64,000 nt of DNA from Siphonodentalium dalli (GCA_032622095.1 CP136064.1:262179863-262243862), one strand, 5' to 3'; counted from the stretch's first letter, positions 13,201 to 28,200 are shown. A program made the numbers and translations. The notes: generated by a model not told the origin, from the sequence alone.

Positions 13201-16200
13201 TACATGACAAACAAATAATCTTATGGTTTTATCGCTCGTTTTGCTTTATATAGTCATGAAACAGCGAGTAATTAACTTCTTCTGAGAACAAGTTGTTTGA
13301 GTCAGGGTTTGGGGTGGGGGGGGGGGGGGAAGATGTCCAGGTCAGGATATCTTCCCCCCCCCCCAGCACCTACATGACAAAAAAATAATCTTATGGTTTT
13401 ATCGCTCGTTTTGCTTTATATAGTCATGAAACAGCGAGAAATTAACTTCTTCTGAGAACAAGTTGTTTGAGTCAGTGTTTGGGGTGGGGGGGAAGATGTC
13501 CAGGTCAGGATATCTTCCCCCCCCCACCCAGCACCTACATGACAAAAAAATAATCTTATGGTTTTATTGCTTGTTTTGCTTTATATAGTCATGAAACAGC
13601 GAGAAATTAACTTCTTCTGAGAACAAGTTATTTGAGTCAGGGTTTGGGTGGGGGGAAAGATGTCCAGGTCAGTATATCTTCCCCCCCCCCCCACCCAGCA
13701 CCTACATGACAAAAAAATAATCTTATGGTTTTATCGCTCGTTTTGCTTTATATAGTCATGAAACAGCGAGAAATTAACTTCTTCTGACAAGTTGTTTGAT
13801 TCAAGGTTTGGGGGTGGGGGGGGGGGGGGAGATGTCCAGGTCATTTTTTTTGTCTTGTAGGTGCTGGGTGGGGGGGGGGGGGAGAAGAAGTTAATTTCTC
13901 GCTGTTTCATGACTATATAAAATAATCTTTTATCGCTCGTTTTGCTTTATATAGTCATGAAACAGCGAGAAATTAACTTCTTCTCCCCCCCCCCCACCCA
14001 GCACCTACATGACAAAAAAAATGACCTGGACATCTCCCCCCCCCCCCCCACCCAAACCCTGACTCAAACAACTTGTTCTCAGAAGAAGTTAATTTCTCGC
14101 TGTTTCATGACTATATAAAGCAAAACGAGCGATAAAACCATAAGATTATTTTTTTGTCATGTAGGTGCTGGGTGGGGGGGGGGGATATCCTGACCTGGAC
14201 ATCTCCCCCCCCACCCCAAACCCTGACTCAAACAACTTTCTCTTGGAGAAGCTAATTTCTCGCTGTTTCATTACTATATAAAGCAAAATAAGCGATAAAA
14301 CCATAAGATTATTTTTTTGTCATGTAGGTGCTGGGTGGGGGGGGGGGGGGAAATATCCTAACCTGGACATCTCCCCCCCCACCCCAAACCCTGACTCAAA
14401 AAACTTGTTCTCAGAAGAAGTTAATTTCTCGCTGTTTCATGACTATATAAAGCAAAACAAGCGATAAAACCATAAGATTATTTTTTTGTCATGTAGGTGC
14501 TGGGTGGGGGGGGGGGGGGGAGATATCCTGACCTGGACATCTTCCCCCCCCACCCAAACCCTGACTCAAACAACTTGTTCTCAGAAGAAGTTAATTTCTC
14601 GCTGTTTCATGACTATATAAAGCAAAACGAGCGATAAAACCATAAGATTATTTTTTTGTCATGTAGGTGCTGGGTGGGGGAAGATATCCTGACCTGGACA
14701 TCTTCCCCCCCCCCCAAACCCTGACTCAAAAAACTTTTTCTCAGAAGAAGTTAATTTCTCGCTGTTTCATGAATATATAAAGCAAAACAAGCAATAAATC
14801 CATACAATGATTTATTTGTCATGTAGGTGCTGGGTGGGGGGGGGGGGGGGGTGGATATCCTGACCTGGACATCTCCCCCCCCCCCCACCCCAAACCCTGA
14901 CTCAAACAACTTTCTCTTGGAGAAGCTAATTTCTCGCTGTTTCATTACTATATAAAGCAAAATAAGCGATAAAACCATAAGATGATTTGTTTTTCATGTA
15001 GGAGCGGGGGTGGGGGGGGGGTGGAATATCCAAGCCTGGACGTTTGAAAGAAAAGAAAAAATTTGAATTAAAAAAAAAAAAAATTCTGGTCATTTCATGA
15101 ACAGACAATCAAATTCGTGAAAAAACTAATTTTGTCACCTTTTTTTTTTTTAAATAAAAAAACAATTAATAATTTATTTTTTTTAATCTCCAAAAACATT
15201 TTTCTGGCCATTTCAGAACCAAACGATATCATATGAGTGAAATTATTTTTTAGTCGTACATGGGGGGGAAGATATCCAGGGTGGGGGGGAAGATATCCTA
15301 GGACATCTTCCCCCCCGGGGGGGGAAGATATCCTGGGGGGGAAGATGACGTGTTACACCGGTTCATTTCTAACAGATATATGCCGCTTTTATTCTTAAAA
15401 TTTGCTGATTGTTTTGGATGATAAAATACTGTAGTGGCAGTTATCCAATTGTTTCAAATTTAATATGAGACTTCGAATTTGGATCCGATGCTATCTGACT
15501 GAGTTTTGCACCTTTAGATTTTGTTGATGTTGATTAACCACACAGTGCTTGTATCATTTTGATAAAAGTAGTATGACTGTATCTTTCAGTTAATGGGTAG
15601 ATCGTTATCTCAATAATGTTCTCGCAGTCATGATAGCCCATTTTACTAAAAGGTGTTTGTCCCTCGAAAACAATGTTAGGAACTCTAAACTGTCAAATTT
15701 GGGTCTGATTAATTTCTAACGAATATATGCCCTTAATTCTTAGGATTTGGTGATTGTTTTGGATCTTAAATGTAGTTACAGTCATCCGGTCGCTTCATAT
15801 CTAACTGAAACACATTTAAGTATTAGTGTAGTATTAGCTAATGTGTAGATTAATAGTATATAAGATAAATCCAAAACACTTTAATTAGCTTTTCAACATT
15901 CTCATTTACATTGATAATAAGTTATAATTACATTATTGCCTTCATTAGAATACAACTAGGTCTATTGATATACACATTTCCACTAGAAATAGAAGTTATG
16001 TGCACTTATTTTTACTGGCGTTTACTTGCTTGACTTTAACAAAGCCAAAATCAAAAGGGGCATCTTTTCGGGAGGCGTGTGACCCATTATTGGTTAAATG
16101 TCAATCAGTATAATAATGCATTACAATTAATCCACAAGCTCATATGATTGTAGATGTGTTTTACAATGATAGTGATAAAATAGTCGAATGCAGGTTGTAC

Positions 16201-19200
16201 ACCATGTTAAAACCAGAAGATATGCCATATAATGAAACAACAAAACAAAAAAAGCCTTATGATTTAATAATTTGGCCATGCACAGTCGCAACAAAGCAAT
16301 GAATGTCTTGGTGTATTTCATAGGATATGTCAATCATACATTATAATGTGATACTAACGTGGTTATAGAATGTAATAGCCTATACTAATTTAAATCATGG
16401 TCGACAAATCTGTGTACTGATTAATTCTGTTTTGTAGTTTCCGTACAAGTCCATACCAACGACAAACATTTTGGTCTCTTATAATTGGGACATCGCTCAG
16501 GTTTCTCTATCTCGGTGTCAGCCAAACAACCATACAGAGAATCAACTCAACACCCACTGTTACGGATGCAAAAAGGTGATTTGAAAACAGGAATGTATGC
16601 TTATGGGTATGACAACTGTCTGCTTACACTTTTGAATGAGTAGTTGGGTGATGTTTCGCTTGAAAATAATTATATGAACATCTGCGGGAACTAATAATTT
16701 ATGAGTATTTTGTAAAGGAGGTTAATATCAATCAGGGATATCTGGTGTCAGTGTATTTCCATTATGATCGCGGGTGCCATACAGTCGCAAGAAAATGCAC
16801 ACAACACATTCTGAAATTACACTACTCTACCGAGTACATCAATATGTACAAACATACTTGTTCACATGCAGTTTGTTAATAGTGTGCAATTCTCTATGGT
16901 TCGTGATGATTCTCGGTGGTTCGCGATGATTATTGGTGGTTCTCGGTGATTTTTAGTGGTTCTCGGTGATTCTTGGTGAGCCTTGATAATTATCCAGAAT
17001 TTCTGTTGATTCATATTAATCCGCTGGGGAGGAATCGCCTAGTTTGTGTCATGTTTATGATGCTAGAAACACTTCACAATCTACATAACACGCTAAATCA
17101 CAATTAGAACTAAATTTTACGACCATGCTCCGACCGTGTTTCCGTCATACATGTACCGACACGGACAAAGCACTGACGGAAATATCCTGAAATTATGCAT
17201 GTTTTATAACGAAGCTCAATGAGTGTAGCGTTTGATGAATTTAGTGTTTGATGGTTATCACTGATGGAAATAACCTGAAATTATGTGCGTGTTATAACGA
17301 TACTCAATGAGTGTAGCGTTTGATGAATTTAGTGTTTGATGATCACTGATAGAAATAACCTGAAATTATGCGTGTTTTATAAGGAATCTCGATGAATGTA
17401 GCGTTTGATGAATGTAGTGTATGAGGAATGTAGTGTATGATGAATTTAGTGTATAATGAATGTAGTGTATGATGTTTTAAGGTTTTATAACGAGACTCGA
17501 TGAACGTAGTGTATGGTGAATGTAGTGTATGATGAATGTAGTGTATGAGGAATGTAGTGTATGATGAATTTAGTGTATAATGAATGTAGTGTATAATGTT
17601 TTAAGGTTTTATAACGAGACTCGATGAACGTAGTGTATGGTGAATGTAGTGTATGATGCATGTAGTGTATGAGGAATGTAGTGTATGATGAATGTAGTGT
17701 ATTATGAACGTAGTGTATGGTGAATGTAGTGTATGAGGAATGTAGTGTATAATGAACATAGTGTATGGTGAATGTAGTGTATGATGAATGTAGCATATGA
17801 TGGTTTAATGTTTTATAACGAGACTCGATGAATGTAGGGTATTATGAACGTAGTGTATGATGAATGTAGTGTATGAGGAATGTAGTGTATGAGGAATGTA
17901 GTGTATGATGAACATAGTGTATGATGAATGTAGCATATGGTGGTTCAAGGTTTTATAATGAAAATCGATGAATGTAGTGTATGATGAATGTAGTGTATGA
18001 TGAATGTAGTGTATGAGGAATGTAGTGTATGATGGTTTATGGAACTTTTATATAATTTTTGACATTTACCTCACTGCGAAACCCCATGTAAATTTATTGC
18101 GATCTGATTGCTATTTGTTTTTTCTAAATTGAAACTCTGCTTATCTGTAATTACTAACATATTTCAGAGTCGTGTTGTTGATGATTCCCATGTATGTAGC
18201 AGTGACTAGTTTGTCTATTTTCCAAGGTGTGGTAGCATATAGTTACTACCACAAAAAGGGTTGTGATCCAATACAGTCAGGTGAACTCGACAATCCAAAT
18301 CAGGTCAGTAGTTAGTCGCTGATTGTTAAATAAGGGTTGTGATAATATGGAACGCCCAACTAGCCACCCATTAATCATCCGGTTCAACATATCGGATGAT
18401 TCGACTCGACCCACCAATGAAACAATAAACATTATGTGCGTTTTTTCTGAAATGACAAATTTTGTTCGCTGCACTGTATGTAGTGCATTGATGAGGTTAG
18501 GGGGAGGTTCTCCATTGGGGTGTCCGCCTTGAGATTTCGAACTTCCCCCAAATAAGCAATTATCCAACTGGTACCTCAAATGTTGGACATTTCCAACCTG
18601 ACAACTCCCTAATGTTGGAGAATTTTAAACGTTTAGAAGTTTCATACCAAAATGGAAGAACATGTTACTGTTGGTCTGAAAACCACAAATTCCCCACATA
18701 TTGTTGGTCGGAAAATCAAACAATGACAACTACAACCTATATGTGGTAAAACATTTCCAACAAATATTGTATGTGACATGAAACTTCCAACGGTTGAAAA
18801 TTTGCAACCAACCCACCAACACCCCCTGTCGCCACATCACTGAGGTAGTGACACTTAATACTTGCACACTTTTCCTTACTTGGTTAAGGACATGCTCAGT
18901 AAGTACCTCGGATAACCAAATCCACAAATAGGTCAATTTATAACCGACACCCTATTAATAAATTTCGGTTGATATAATTGTGAAACATGCTTACAGATTA
19001 TGCCTTACGTGGTATTGGACATGTTCAGCCAGTACCCGGGGGTAGCCGGACTCTACTCGTTGATATAATTGTAAAACATACTTACAGATTATGCCTTACA
19101 TGGTATTGGACATATTCAGCCAGTACCCGGGGGTAGCCGGACTCTACTCGTTGATATAATTGTGAAACATACTTACATATTATGCCTTACATGGTATTGG

Positions 19201-22200
19201 ACATATTCAGCCAGTACCCGGGGGTAGCCGGACTCTACCTTATTGATATAATTGTGAAACATACTTACAGATTATGCCTTACATGGTATTGGACATGTTC
19301 AGCCAGTACCCGGGGGTAGCCGGACTCTACTTATCATCTATACTCAGCGCATCTCTAAGGTATGACATATTGGTTACACACTCGCTGGTGTATCATTACT
19401 GATCCTGTGCACTCTCTTATATAAGCTAGGCTACCCGATGGAATTTGGCACGGGATTTTCGCAAACTTTTAGGAAGCTCCAGTCATGAACGGTTTAAGTG
19501 ATCAAGCTAATTCACTATACTACCGGGGTCCTGTTGAATTGCTATGATGTTGGTGGGTCATGCTAATTACTATAATGCCGGGGTCCTGTTGAATTGCTAT
19601 GATGTTGGTGGCCAATGCATGTAGATAAAGGCACGGGCGGCGTTCGTTACTGAAATATTAATATTTGTTCAAATCGCCATCAACAGAAGGAATATTAAAA
19701 TATATATAGTTTTGTTCATATGCCAAACAATCAGCGCGTAAATAGTATATTGTTGTCAAGACGTACGATGGTGTACGTAAACAAGAGCCTGCTTGAGCCT
19801 CGTGTTACAGAAGTTTTGCTTCTGTTTACATAACACAGCGAAATTATATTGGTTAATCACACACCAATGATATAAACGCTCTTTATTATTTCCATATCAG
19901 GAAAACAGTAACAAATAACGCTCTTTATGTTTACCATATCCGGATCTAAACAAGAGCCAGGTTCTGTAACGTTTTTTGCTTTAGTTTACATAATATAGGA
20001 AAAACCTTCGACGATAACATACTGTTTATGCCATATTTCTGATTGGTATAAGAACAATGTGTGTCTATGTTTTACTATTCTTTCTGTTTATGGCGGTTTT
20101 TGACGGAGGTGAATATTTTAACAGCATACCCACCGCCAACACCGCCCGTATCTTTAAGAAGGGCCGTTATTTTTTCACAAGTTGTCATGTTCATGTCCAT
20201 CGTGTAATCTGATTGATTTGAGAAATTTGTATGAAATATTCAAAAGCATATACACTTTAAAATATGTGAATAAGGGCTGTGTTCGTAATCAAAATTCAAA
20301 ATATTTATTACAGTCGCTATTATTAAAATATTGATACATGTATGTGCTCGTGTGTTTCTTACAGATACTGGCTCTTTCTCAAACCGCTCTGATTAGTCAC
20401 CTCGAAAATGACAACGGTATATTTAAAAAAAAAAATATTTGGCCATGCCAGCATCATATCAATTCAGCAGGACTCACCAACATCATAGTAAATTAGCAAG
20501 ACCACTTTACCAAGGTTGAACGGCAATGTTCTCTGAAAGACTTACTTAGCTTTACAGAACTTTATTAGATGTCTTCAATTTATCACACACACGTTTTTTG
20601 TTGTGCAATGGCACGGAAAAACTAACAGCGGACGTATTTTAGAACAAAATGATAATTTTTCGATTTAAATTCCCGTTACCTCCAGTTAATATCTCGACAA
20701 AAATAGTTTTATAAGGAGCATCTAACAAGAGTTGAAATGCGAACTGAGTTTCTCCCCTCACTCGTCTGTGAAGTATTTATCTTCCCATAGTTTGTATCCA
20801 TTTTACAAAATATGGGCTGTTGCCCGGTGCATATCAGGCACATGCGGTATACCTAAATGGAAGTTACAGGAACGTAACCATTTTCGATAACATCAACGGA
20901 TCCACTTTTTAAAAAGATGTCCCTGTATTGAATATATCCAGCCAATTCCATTGAGATGCGATGTTCATTGTTGAGACGTTCATGCAGACAAAGAAATATG
21001 GAAACAAAGAGAATAACACCAGAATGACAAATGCAAACAATATACAATAATACCGGTAAAACCGTTGGCACCGAAAGCCGTGATAATGAACATACAGGCC
21101 AGATTGTATTTAACCCTTTACCCAACAAACCGGCCAAATAAAGCTTCAACAGCCTAAAATATCTTCGGTCTGTCTCAATAGAACCATACAAATATGGATA
21201 TCATTGGAACCGGCTCCTTGACCACATTGTGATAGTTACAGTTATTCCCTGTGCCAATGCATTCTCTTATATATGCGAGTCGACCATAGGTCGCCTCGCA
21301 TATATAAGAGAATGCATTGGCCTAAACAATTTTTTTTTTTAACACTTTTTACCATTTTTTCTTACATTCTTTAACAATTTTATAATTTTTAATGTGTTAA
21401 GCCAATGCATTCTCTTATATATGCGAGGCGACCTATGGTCGACTCGCATATATAAGAGAATGCATTGGCACAGGGCCGTTCTGTTGGGTAAAGGGTTAAA
21501 TACGAAGACCCATGGTTGAGATGTCTGCTCGGAGGGAGGACCGACTGTATATAATCCAGCATACCCACCCTTTTCTTCTGCCATGTGTGTATATTTACCG
21601 CACACATTAAGCCCTAACATTCGGCACATTGAACTGAAAGCCTCCACTGAGTGATATTTATAATCAGAGATGTGGCGACAGGGCGTGGGGGTTTGTTGGG
21701 TGTCTAACCCCACAACTTGGGTAAAAATGTTCAACAATTGTAAACGTCATGCCTGACACAACACTGTTTGGAAAGTGTACACCACCGTAGGTTGGCATTG
21801 TTCTCATTATTTGATATTCGAACCAGTGATTAGTTGGGAATGTGTTGTTTCAGAACAAGTAGCATATTGTTCTACGTTTGGTACCCACTAGCCACATCCA
21901 TGTTTATAATACTTCATGCACTTTATAATCGTTACTTTTACTAACTTATGTTGATAATTAAAAAAGAATACGGGATACTTGACTGCCATTATCCTTGGCA
22001 TATGCCCCATGATATAGAAATCACCGTATAAACGTTTTTACTTGGGGGTTTTGTCGTTCGTCAGTGAATTATGTCCCTTGGTTTGCACACACAAAACGCC
22101 AAATGTTAACAAATGTTCGACTGTTTTCAAACTAAGGAGACGACAGATCAAACTTAATGTCATATTTGAGACATATTTGAAATAGAAAACTAATCGATAA

Positions 22201-25200
22201 TAATTTACAGATATTGTCTCAAGTGCAGATGACAAAAACAAATCAATACGTGACAGGCTGACACATAGCTAACGCCAAATGTAGAGAGCTGGATAGCCCG
22301 CACCCCTGGCGCGGTCCGGTAGCTAACTTGACCTAACACAAAATACAGTGCCGCGTGAATGCCGTCTGGTGATTGATACGAATTATGGTTGAAAGTGCAA
22401 AACAATAATTTACAGTATGTTTTAAGTAAGATTATCCCAACCCTAACCCTAGCCATAACCATAGCCCTAACCCTGACACTAACCCTACCCCTAGTACATA
22501 TGGAGAAATGAGGGGGTGTGCTTTCGAGTATTCTTACATGAAGTATATATCTATTTTACTCCGTAAAATATATTTTACCAAAGCTAACGATATGAAGTAA
22601 CACTTCTATAGTTCCGCATGTGAAGGGGCTACTAACACATTGCCCTAAAATACCTGTTCATACGCATAATTTTCGGTCTGTAAAATTGGTCCTAAAAAAA
22701 AGATATATTACTAATTGTTTTTTTGTTTTTTTAGATTTTTTTTTTTTTTGGGGTGAATGTTTTTGGGTATGCTTAAGCATGATATAGCAAATTTAAAAAC
22801 AAACTGGGTAATTCCTTAGGGGCATGTTATAACTCAAAACTATCACCAAGTATTAATAGTAATAATTTTGATGCCCATGAAAAAACGTAAGATTCCCTGG
22901 CACTAAACCTACAAAATAAGTATGTTAAAGAATATAAGAACAAAATATTAAACTTGTAAATAATTGTAAAAAATAATAACAAATAATGAAAAATTGTTAG
23001 GCCAATGCATTCTCTTATATATGCGAGGCGACCTATGGTCGACTCGCATATATAAGAGAATGCATTGGCACAGGGTATATGGGTTGATACAAAAATCGGA
23101 CCTGGCACTGAAAGGGTTAAGCATTCTGTTTATGGCACATAGTAGCTTTCTATACAGATATGCCGGCACAGGAATGTGTAAACGGAAACTACAATGTCAG
23201 CTATGACGGTAGCTGCGCTGGCGCAACATTAAATATCCTGTGCCAATGCATTCTCTTATATACGCGAGTCGACTATTGGTCGCCTCGCATAAATAAGAAT
23301 ATGCATTGGCCTAACAATTTTATAAATTTTTCTTACATTCTTTAACAATTAAAAAAACAAATTAGTATATTCTTTATTAGTTTTTTTTATTATATTTTTC
23401 TTACATTCTTTAACAATATTTGTCATTTGTTCTTATATTCTTTAAAATGTTTTTTTGCATTTTTGCATTTTTTCATTTTTTCATTTTTTCTTACATTTTT
23501 TAACAATTATAACATATACTATAAAATTAGTTTTCAGTCCTCATACAACCCGAGAAATCGTGTACAGCTTTCTCAGCTAAATCAGATTGATACACCCTAA
23601 ATTAAAACCTTCCTCAGATAAATCAGTTTGCTGCACCCTAAATTAAAACCTGGTCCTTCAAAAACTGCTGTGGAGCCTCAATATTTCAAATAATGATAAC
23701 AGGTTATAGTTATAGTTTGAGCACATAATAACCAAGCTATACGGTACATATATATATACAATGAGGCCGAAATTCTACCTATCTTGCTGAAATGTTAATG
23801 GAGGGTAGCCACAATAGAAAACTCAGGAAAACAATTACAGGGCTCCTAATTTCTATGTTTGGAGGGGAGATGGAACAGTTGCCTCCTTAAAGGGACAGGC
23901 ATGACATTTTCGTCGTTCGCGTTTGCATTATATATATTTTCAGCACCGTTTCCTCAACTCTATTCATTATATATCTGTTCAGCACAATTTCGTCGACTCT
24001 ATCCAGTGTCTTCATTATATATCTTTTCAGCACTATTGCGTCGACTGTATCCAGTATGTATTCATTATATATAATTTCAGCACTATTTCGTAGACTCTTT
24101 CCAGTGTGTATTCATTATATATATATTAAAATTTCAGCACTATTTCGTCGACTCTATCCAGTATGTATTCATTATATATAATTTCAGCACTATTTCGTCG
24201 ACTCTATGCAGTGTGTATTCGTTATATATCTTTTTAGCACAATTTTGTCGACTCTATCCAGTGTGTATTCATTATATATCTTTTCAGCACAATTTCGTCG
24301 ACTCTATCCAGTATGTCCGCCATCATTTGTGAAGATATCACCAGACCATTAGCTGGGCGTATCACTGATTACAAAGCGAGACTGATTGCACAACTATCTG
24401 GTACGTCCAATCAGATGTACATGCATACATAAAAAACTGCCTCCTATTTTTCCATAGTGTTACGATGGCCACGCCCACTCAATCAATGTGTTCATAAAAT
24501 AGTATAACCACATTGCGGTAATTTTCCAATAACCGCATTCTTTGGCTATAATAAGCATTATAATAATGTTTTGGCTATAATAAGCATTACAAATTTTGTA
24601 TAGACTTTTCCAGACACAAATCAATAAATGATATCTTGATAGACAGCGGTGATTGTTGACATAATTCGATGTTCTGTTATTAGTGTTTAAAAACAAGAAT
24701 TCCAACACGCTGTATCTCGTCACTGGGCGATTAGTGATAATGGACATAAGAACAAAGTCCATTTATTTTTTCATGTTCTTTCTGGTGATAATGTAACACC
24801 CGACAACTTTGTCGCCGAGCGTTTGGGTGGTTCGGTTGTGTCGCTACTTCATCGGCAAGCCACGTGGGTGGTCATCTGATATTACTTGCTACAGGACCTA
24901 CACGGATATGTGCTACTTTTGACTCCTCGTATCTCGCTCAACTGTTTCGCTGTCACCACATTCGTTTTGTAGTGATGAAGGAAACACTATTCCTGCCACT
25001 TTTGCCACCCTCGTGGCTAACTTATTACGCCACAAGGTGGTGTAAGCTGTATTACAGTTTTTCATGTTAGAGCGGACGATCGATAATCCACTGGGCGAAT
25101 GTATTATGGTTAGGTATTTATTCGTATTGAGTATAAACCGTACCGATAGAGTGACGATAGTCCAACAAAGATTAGCACATGTGTTTACGTCACCGGTGTA

Positions 25201-28200
25201 AATGTGGGGACATGTTTCTATTATGAAGGTTCGCTATCCCGAAGGTCCACTATTCCGAAGGTTCTCTATTCTGAATACTTGCTATTTCGAAGGTTCACTA
25301 TTCCGAAGGTTCGCTATTCCGAAGGTTCTCTATTCCGAAGGTTTTAGTTATTTTTAGGTTAATTCTATATTCTAAAGTATTGAGAGGGTTCATTATCACG
25401 AAGATTCTTTTTATGGAGTGTGCGCTCACATCCGAACTGATCCTGCGCGCATACCGATACAGATACAGGAGGAAATAACTTAGAACATTAAATGTGATTT
25501 TGTTTTGTTTTCGCGGGTTTTCTTGAGATTTAATGTGATTACGTGGGCCCATACCTTTGAATTCTTGGCATATAATATGAATGTTGTCGTATATATGAAC
25601 CCTCCTGCATTGGGACACAACACAGGTACAGTTGACTTATGTGCTGTTCTGTGCGGGCTCCAATTTGGGGTTCAATATTTTAAGGGCCAAATTTTATAAT
25701 TTTATGGGCCCATACCTTTGAACTCTGGGCATATAATATGAATATTGGGGGGCATGTCTCTATTCCGAAGGTTCACTATCCCGAAGGTACACTATTCCGA
25801 AATTTCTCTGAATGTTCACCAATCCGAAGGTTCACCAATCCGAAGGTTCGCTATTCCGAAGGTTCTCTATTCCGAAGGTTTTTGTTATTTTAAGGTTAAT
25901 TCTATATTCTAAAGTATTGAGAGGGTTCATTATCACGAAGATTCTTTTTATGAAGGAAATAACTTAAAACATTAAATGTGATTTTGTTTTGTTTTCGCGG
26001 GTTTTCTTGAGTTTAATGTCATTACGTATGACCTTATTTCTCATTACATATTCACGCCAAGCAGCCCACACAATTGCTATGTTTTCATGCGATTTAATGT
26101 CATTACATGTGACCTAATATCTCAATATTCTGAGGCAAGAGTACGCCTGCTAAAGGCGAATTAAAACAGTGGGGATATAACGCTCAATGAATACTGGAGG
26201 CTATAACAAACTGCGCAGCAATATATCGCTGAATAGACGAGTATGAGATGAGCCTAACTGCAATTGTGACTTTGTTTAAAGGCCCACTTAATTTTTGAGT
26301 CATTGATTTTTGTTATAGTATATACGGTTTTAATAACAATTTATGCCATAAAATTTGAATAAAATACTATAATTCATCACCATTTGAAACGCAGAATAAT
26401 TCTATCTCCTAGTTTGAAACACCTTTAAAAAACCTCGACAAGTCGTGCGTCGTATATCTAGCAATTAGCAACTAAAATGTCCTCTTCGGCTTTCCATATA
26501 TTTCAACGTAATTGATACTTAGGGGTATTTGTGTCCGGGAAGTGTTTTGGACGGGTCAAATCGTGACCCCGACCTGATCTTGACCTTTAAAACTGTCAAT
26601 GCAAGGTCAATTTTGGTAAAACGGACGAATTTCGGCGAAATTTGATACCTATGGATACTTTTGTCCGGGGAGTGTTTTGAACGTGTCAAATCGTGACCTC
26701 GGCGTAACCTTAACCTTCAATGTGGTCAATCAAAGGTCAAATCGGGTAAAACGGATGGATTTCGACGAAATTTGATACCTATGGATACTTTTGTCGGGGG
26801 AGTGTTTTGGACGGGTCAAAATCATGACTCCGAATTTACCTTGACCTTCAAAATAGTTAATTAAAGGTCAAGTGGGGTAAAATGGACGGATTTCGACGAA
26901 ATTTGATACCTAGTGGTATTTTTCTCCGGGGCGGGGGTGTTTTGGACGGGTCAAATCATGACCCTGACCTGACCGTGACTTTCGAAATAGTCAATTCAAG
27001 GTCAAATCGCGCCTTTCGCCGGAAATCAGATGGGAAACAGCCCGGACGAAGTCGGGCCCATCAGCTTGTGTAATAAAGAAGACAGTTTGAAGAATGTAAT
27101 GTATAACACGAGAAACGGGAAAACTTGAAATATGGAAGTATGCAAATTTCCCACATAAAATTTGAAAGCTAGTTTATAGTATAATTATATTATAATTTAT
27201 ATTTATGGCTAATAATATGATATTGGTGGCGTTGCCATTTCTGACTATGGTTTTCTTGTACAAGCATGTTATGGTGTCTCTCTGAGACTAGTTATCTTGC
27301 TTCAGGGGTACCTGCAAAGAAATGATCGGGTGACTGAGGAAAGACTACTCCTTGGTGGCTCGTCAGTCAGACCTTCTCTCGGTGTGGGTCGCTGAACGAG
27401 TCAGTTCCTCAGTTTTTGTTTCACAACAAAATTGCTCATTGCCAACATCTCTCATCGGCAGAAAAAAATACATCGAGTTTCAGTAAAATCAGAATAGTTG
27501 CCTCCTTGCCAACAATATTTTTCGATTTCCCGTTCGATGTCTTCAACCTCTTGGTTGGTACCTGACCATTCTTCCAAATGAGTACTGATTTTCTGTCACA
27601 TGCCGGGATCGTTTGCGATGGCACTTATGACGCTCATGGCTGGTCCACCGACCCAGCCGTACACAGTGGTCTGACTTCCTGCCTTTTTATATGAGATATT
27701 TCACTACATTGTGCGATGGAATACGGTTCACTTGTTGAATGGCTATTGTCCGGTCTTGGGTAAACCACTATGTTATCTCCAGATTGTAATATGTCTAGAG
27801 GAGAAGGAGCTGACTGTCGTGTGGAGTTTTGAAGTCGGCACAGTCTTGTTGGAGATCACATTTAATTGTCATATCAAATGAAGAGATGTGCCGTTGGTGA
27901 CCGGAAATATTGAGATATCTCCACGGTTGATAAATCACAACCCGTCTAACGACGCCTCTCGGATGGACTCTCCGCAGCTAACTCGAATCGGAATCGGGAA
28001 GGGAATTAGAATGAGAAATGAATCTAGAATGGTGATATATTCATATTTATATCACAGGAAGACTGTATTACTGCTAAAGATAGCTTGGTGCTATGGCTCA
28101 GATAATTGATATAACATGTGGTGAACACATGTTCCGCATATTTTATGTTAATTAGTTCTGGTCATCATTTGACCGTTGTGCTCGATGCAACAAGGTTGGA

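Larger units (their letters stand above)
11292..15357. mobile_element. 4.07-kb foldback element made of ~165-bp units, CCGG target duplication
   Basis: Ends TGTAAC-x-GGATATCTTCCCC and GGGGAAGAT-x-ACG-x-GTTACA are inverted and flanked by CCGG on both sides (11288-11291, 15358-15361). Removing the element and one CCGG restores a sequence (aatttgggtccggttcattt) that matches a second copy of the host repeat at 15695-15750. That is good evidence for insertion and for the boundaries. The left half has about 14 direct units of ~165 bp and the right half about 7 units in inverse orientation. No transposase frame is present. Confidence 0.8.

Noticed and set aside
11525-15108. Short frames such as 11525-11716 or 14751-14978
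   Set aside because: They fall inside the foldback satellite and depend on homopolymer lengths.
17485-17796. 103-codon frame of His-Tyr-Thr-Leu repeats on minus strand
   Set aside because: Product of the 15-bp minisatellite; unit length divisible by 3 keeps it open.
24308-24311. AG at 24310-24311 as the main acceptor of exon 8
   Set aside because: It would delete eight codons of the conserved Ser-rich segment; the AG at 24286-24287 restores the family pattern with the same phase.
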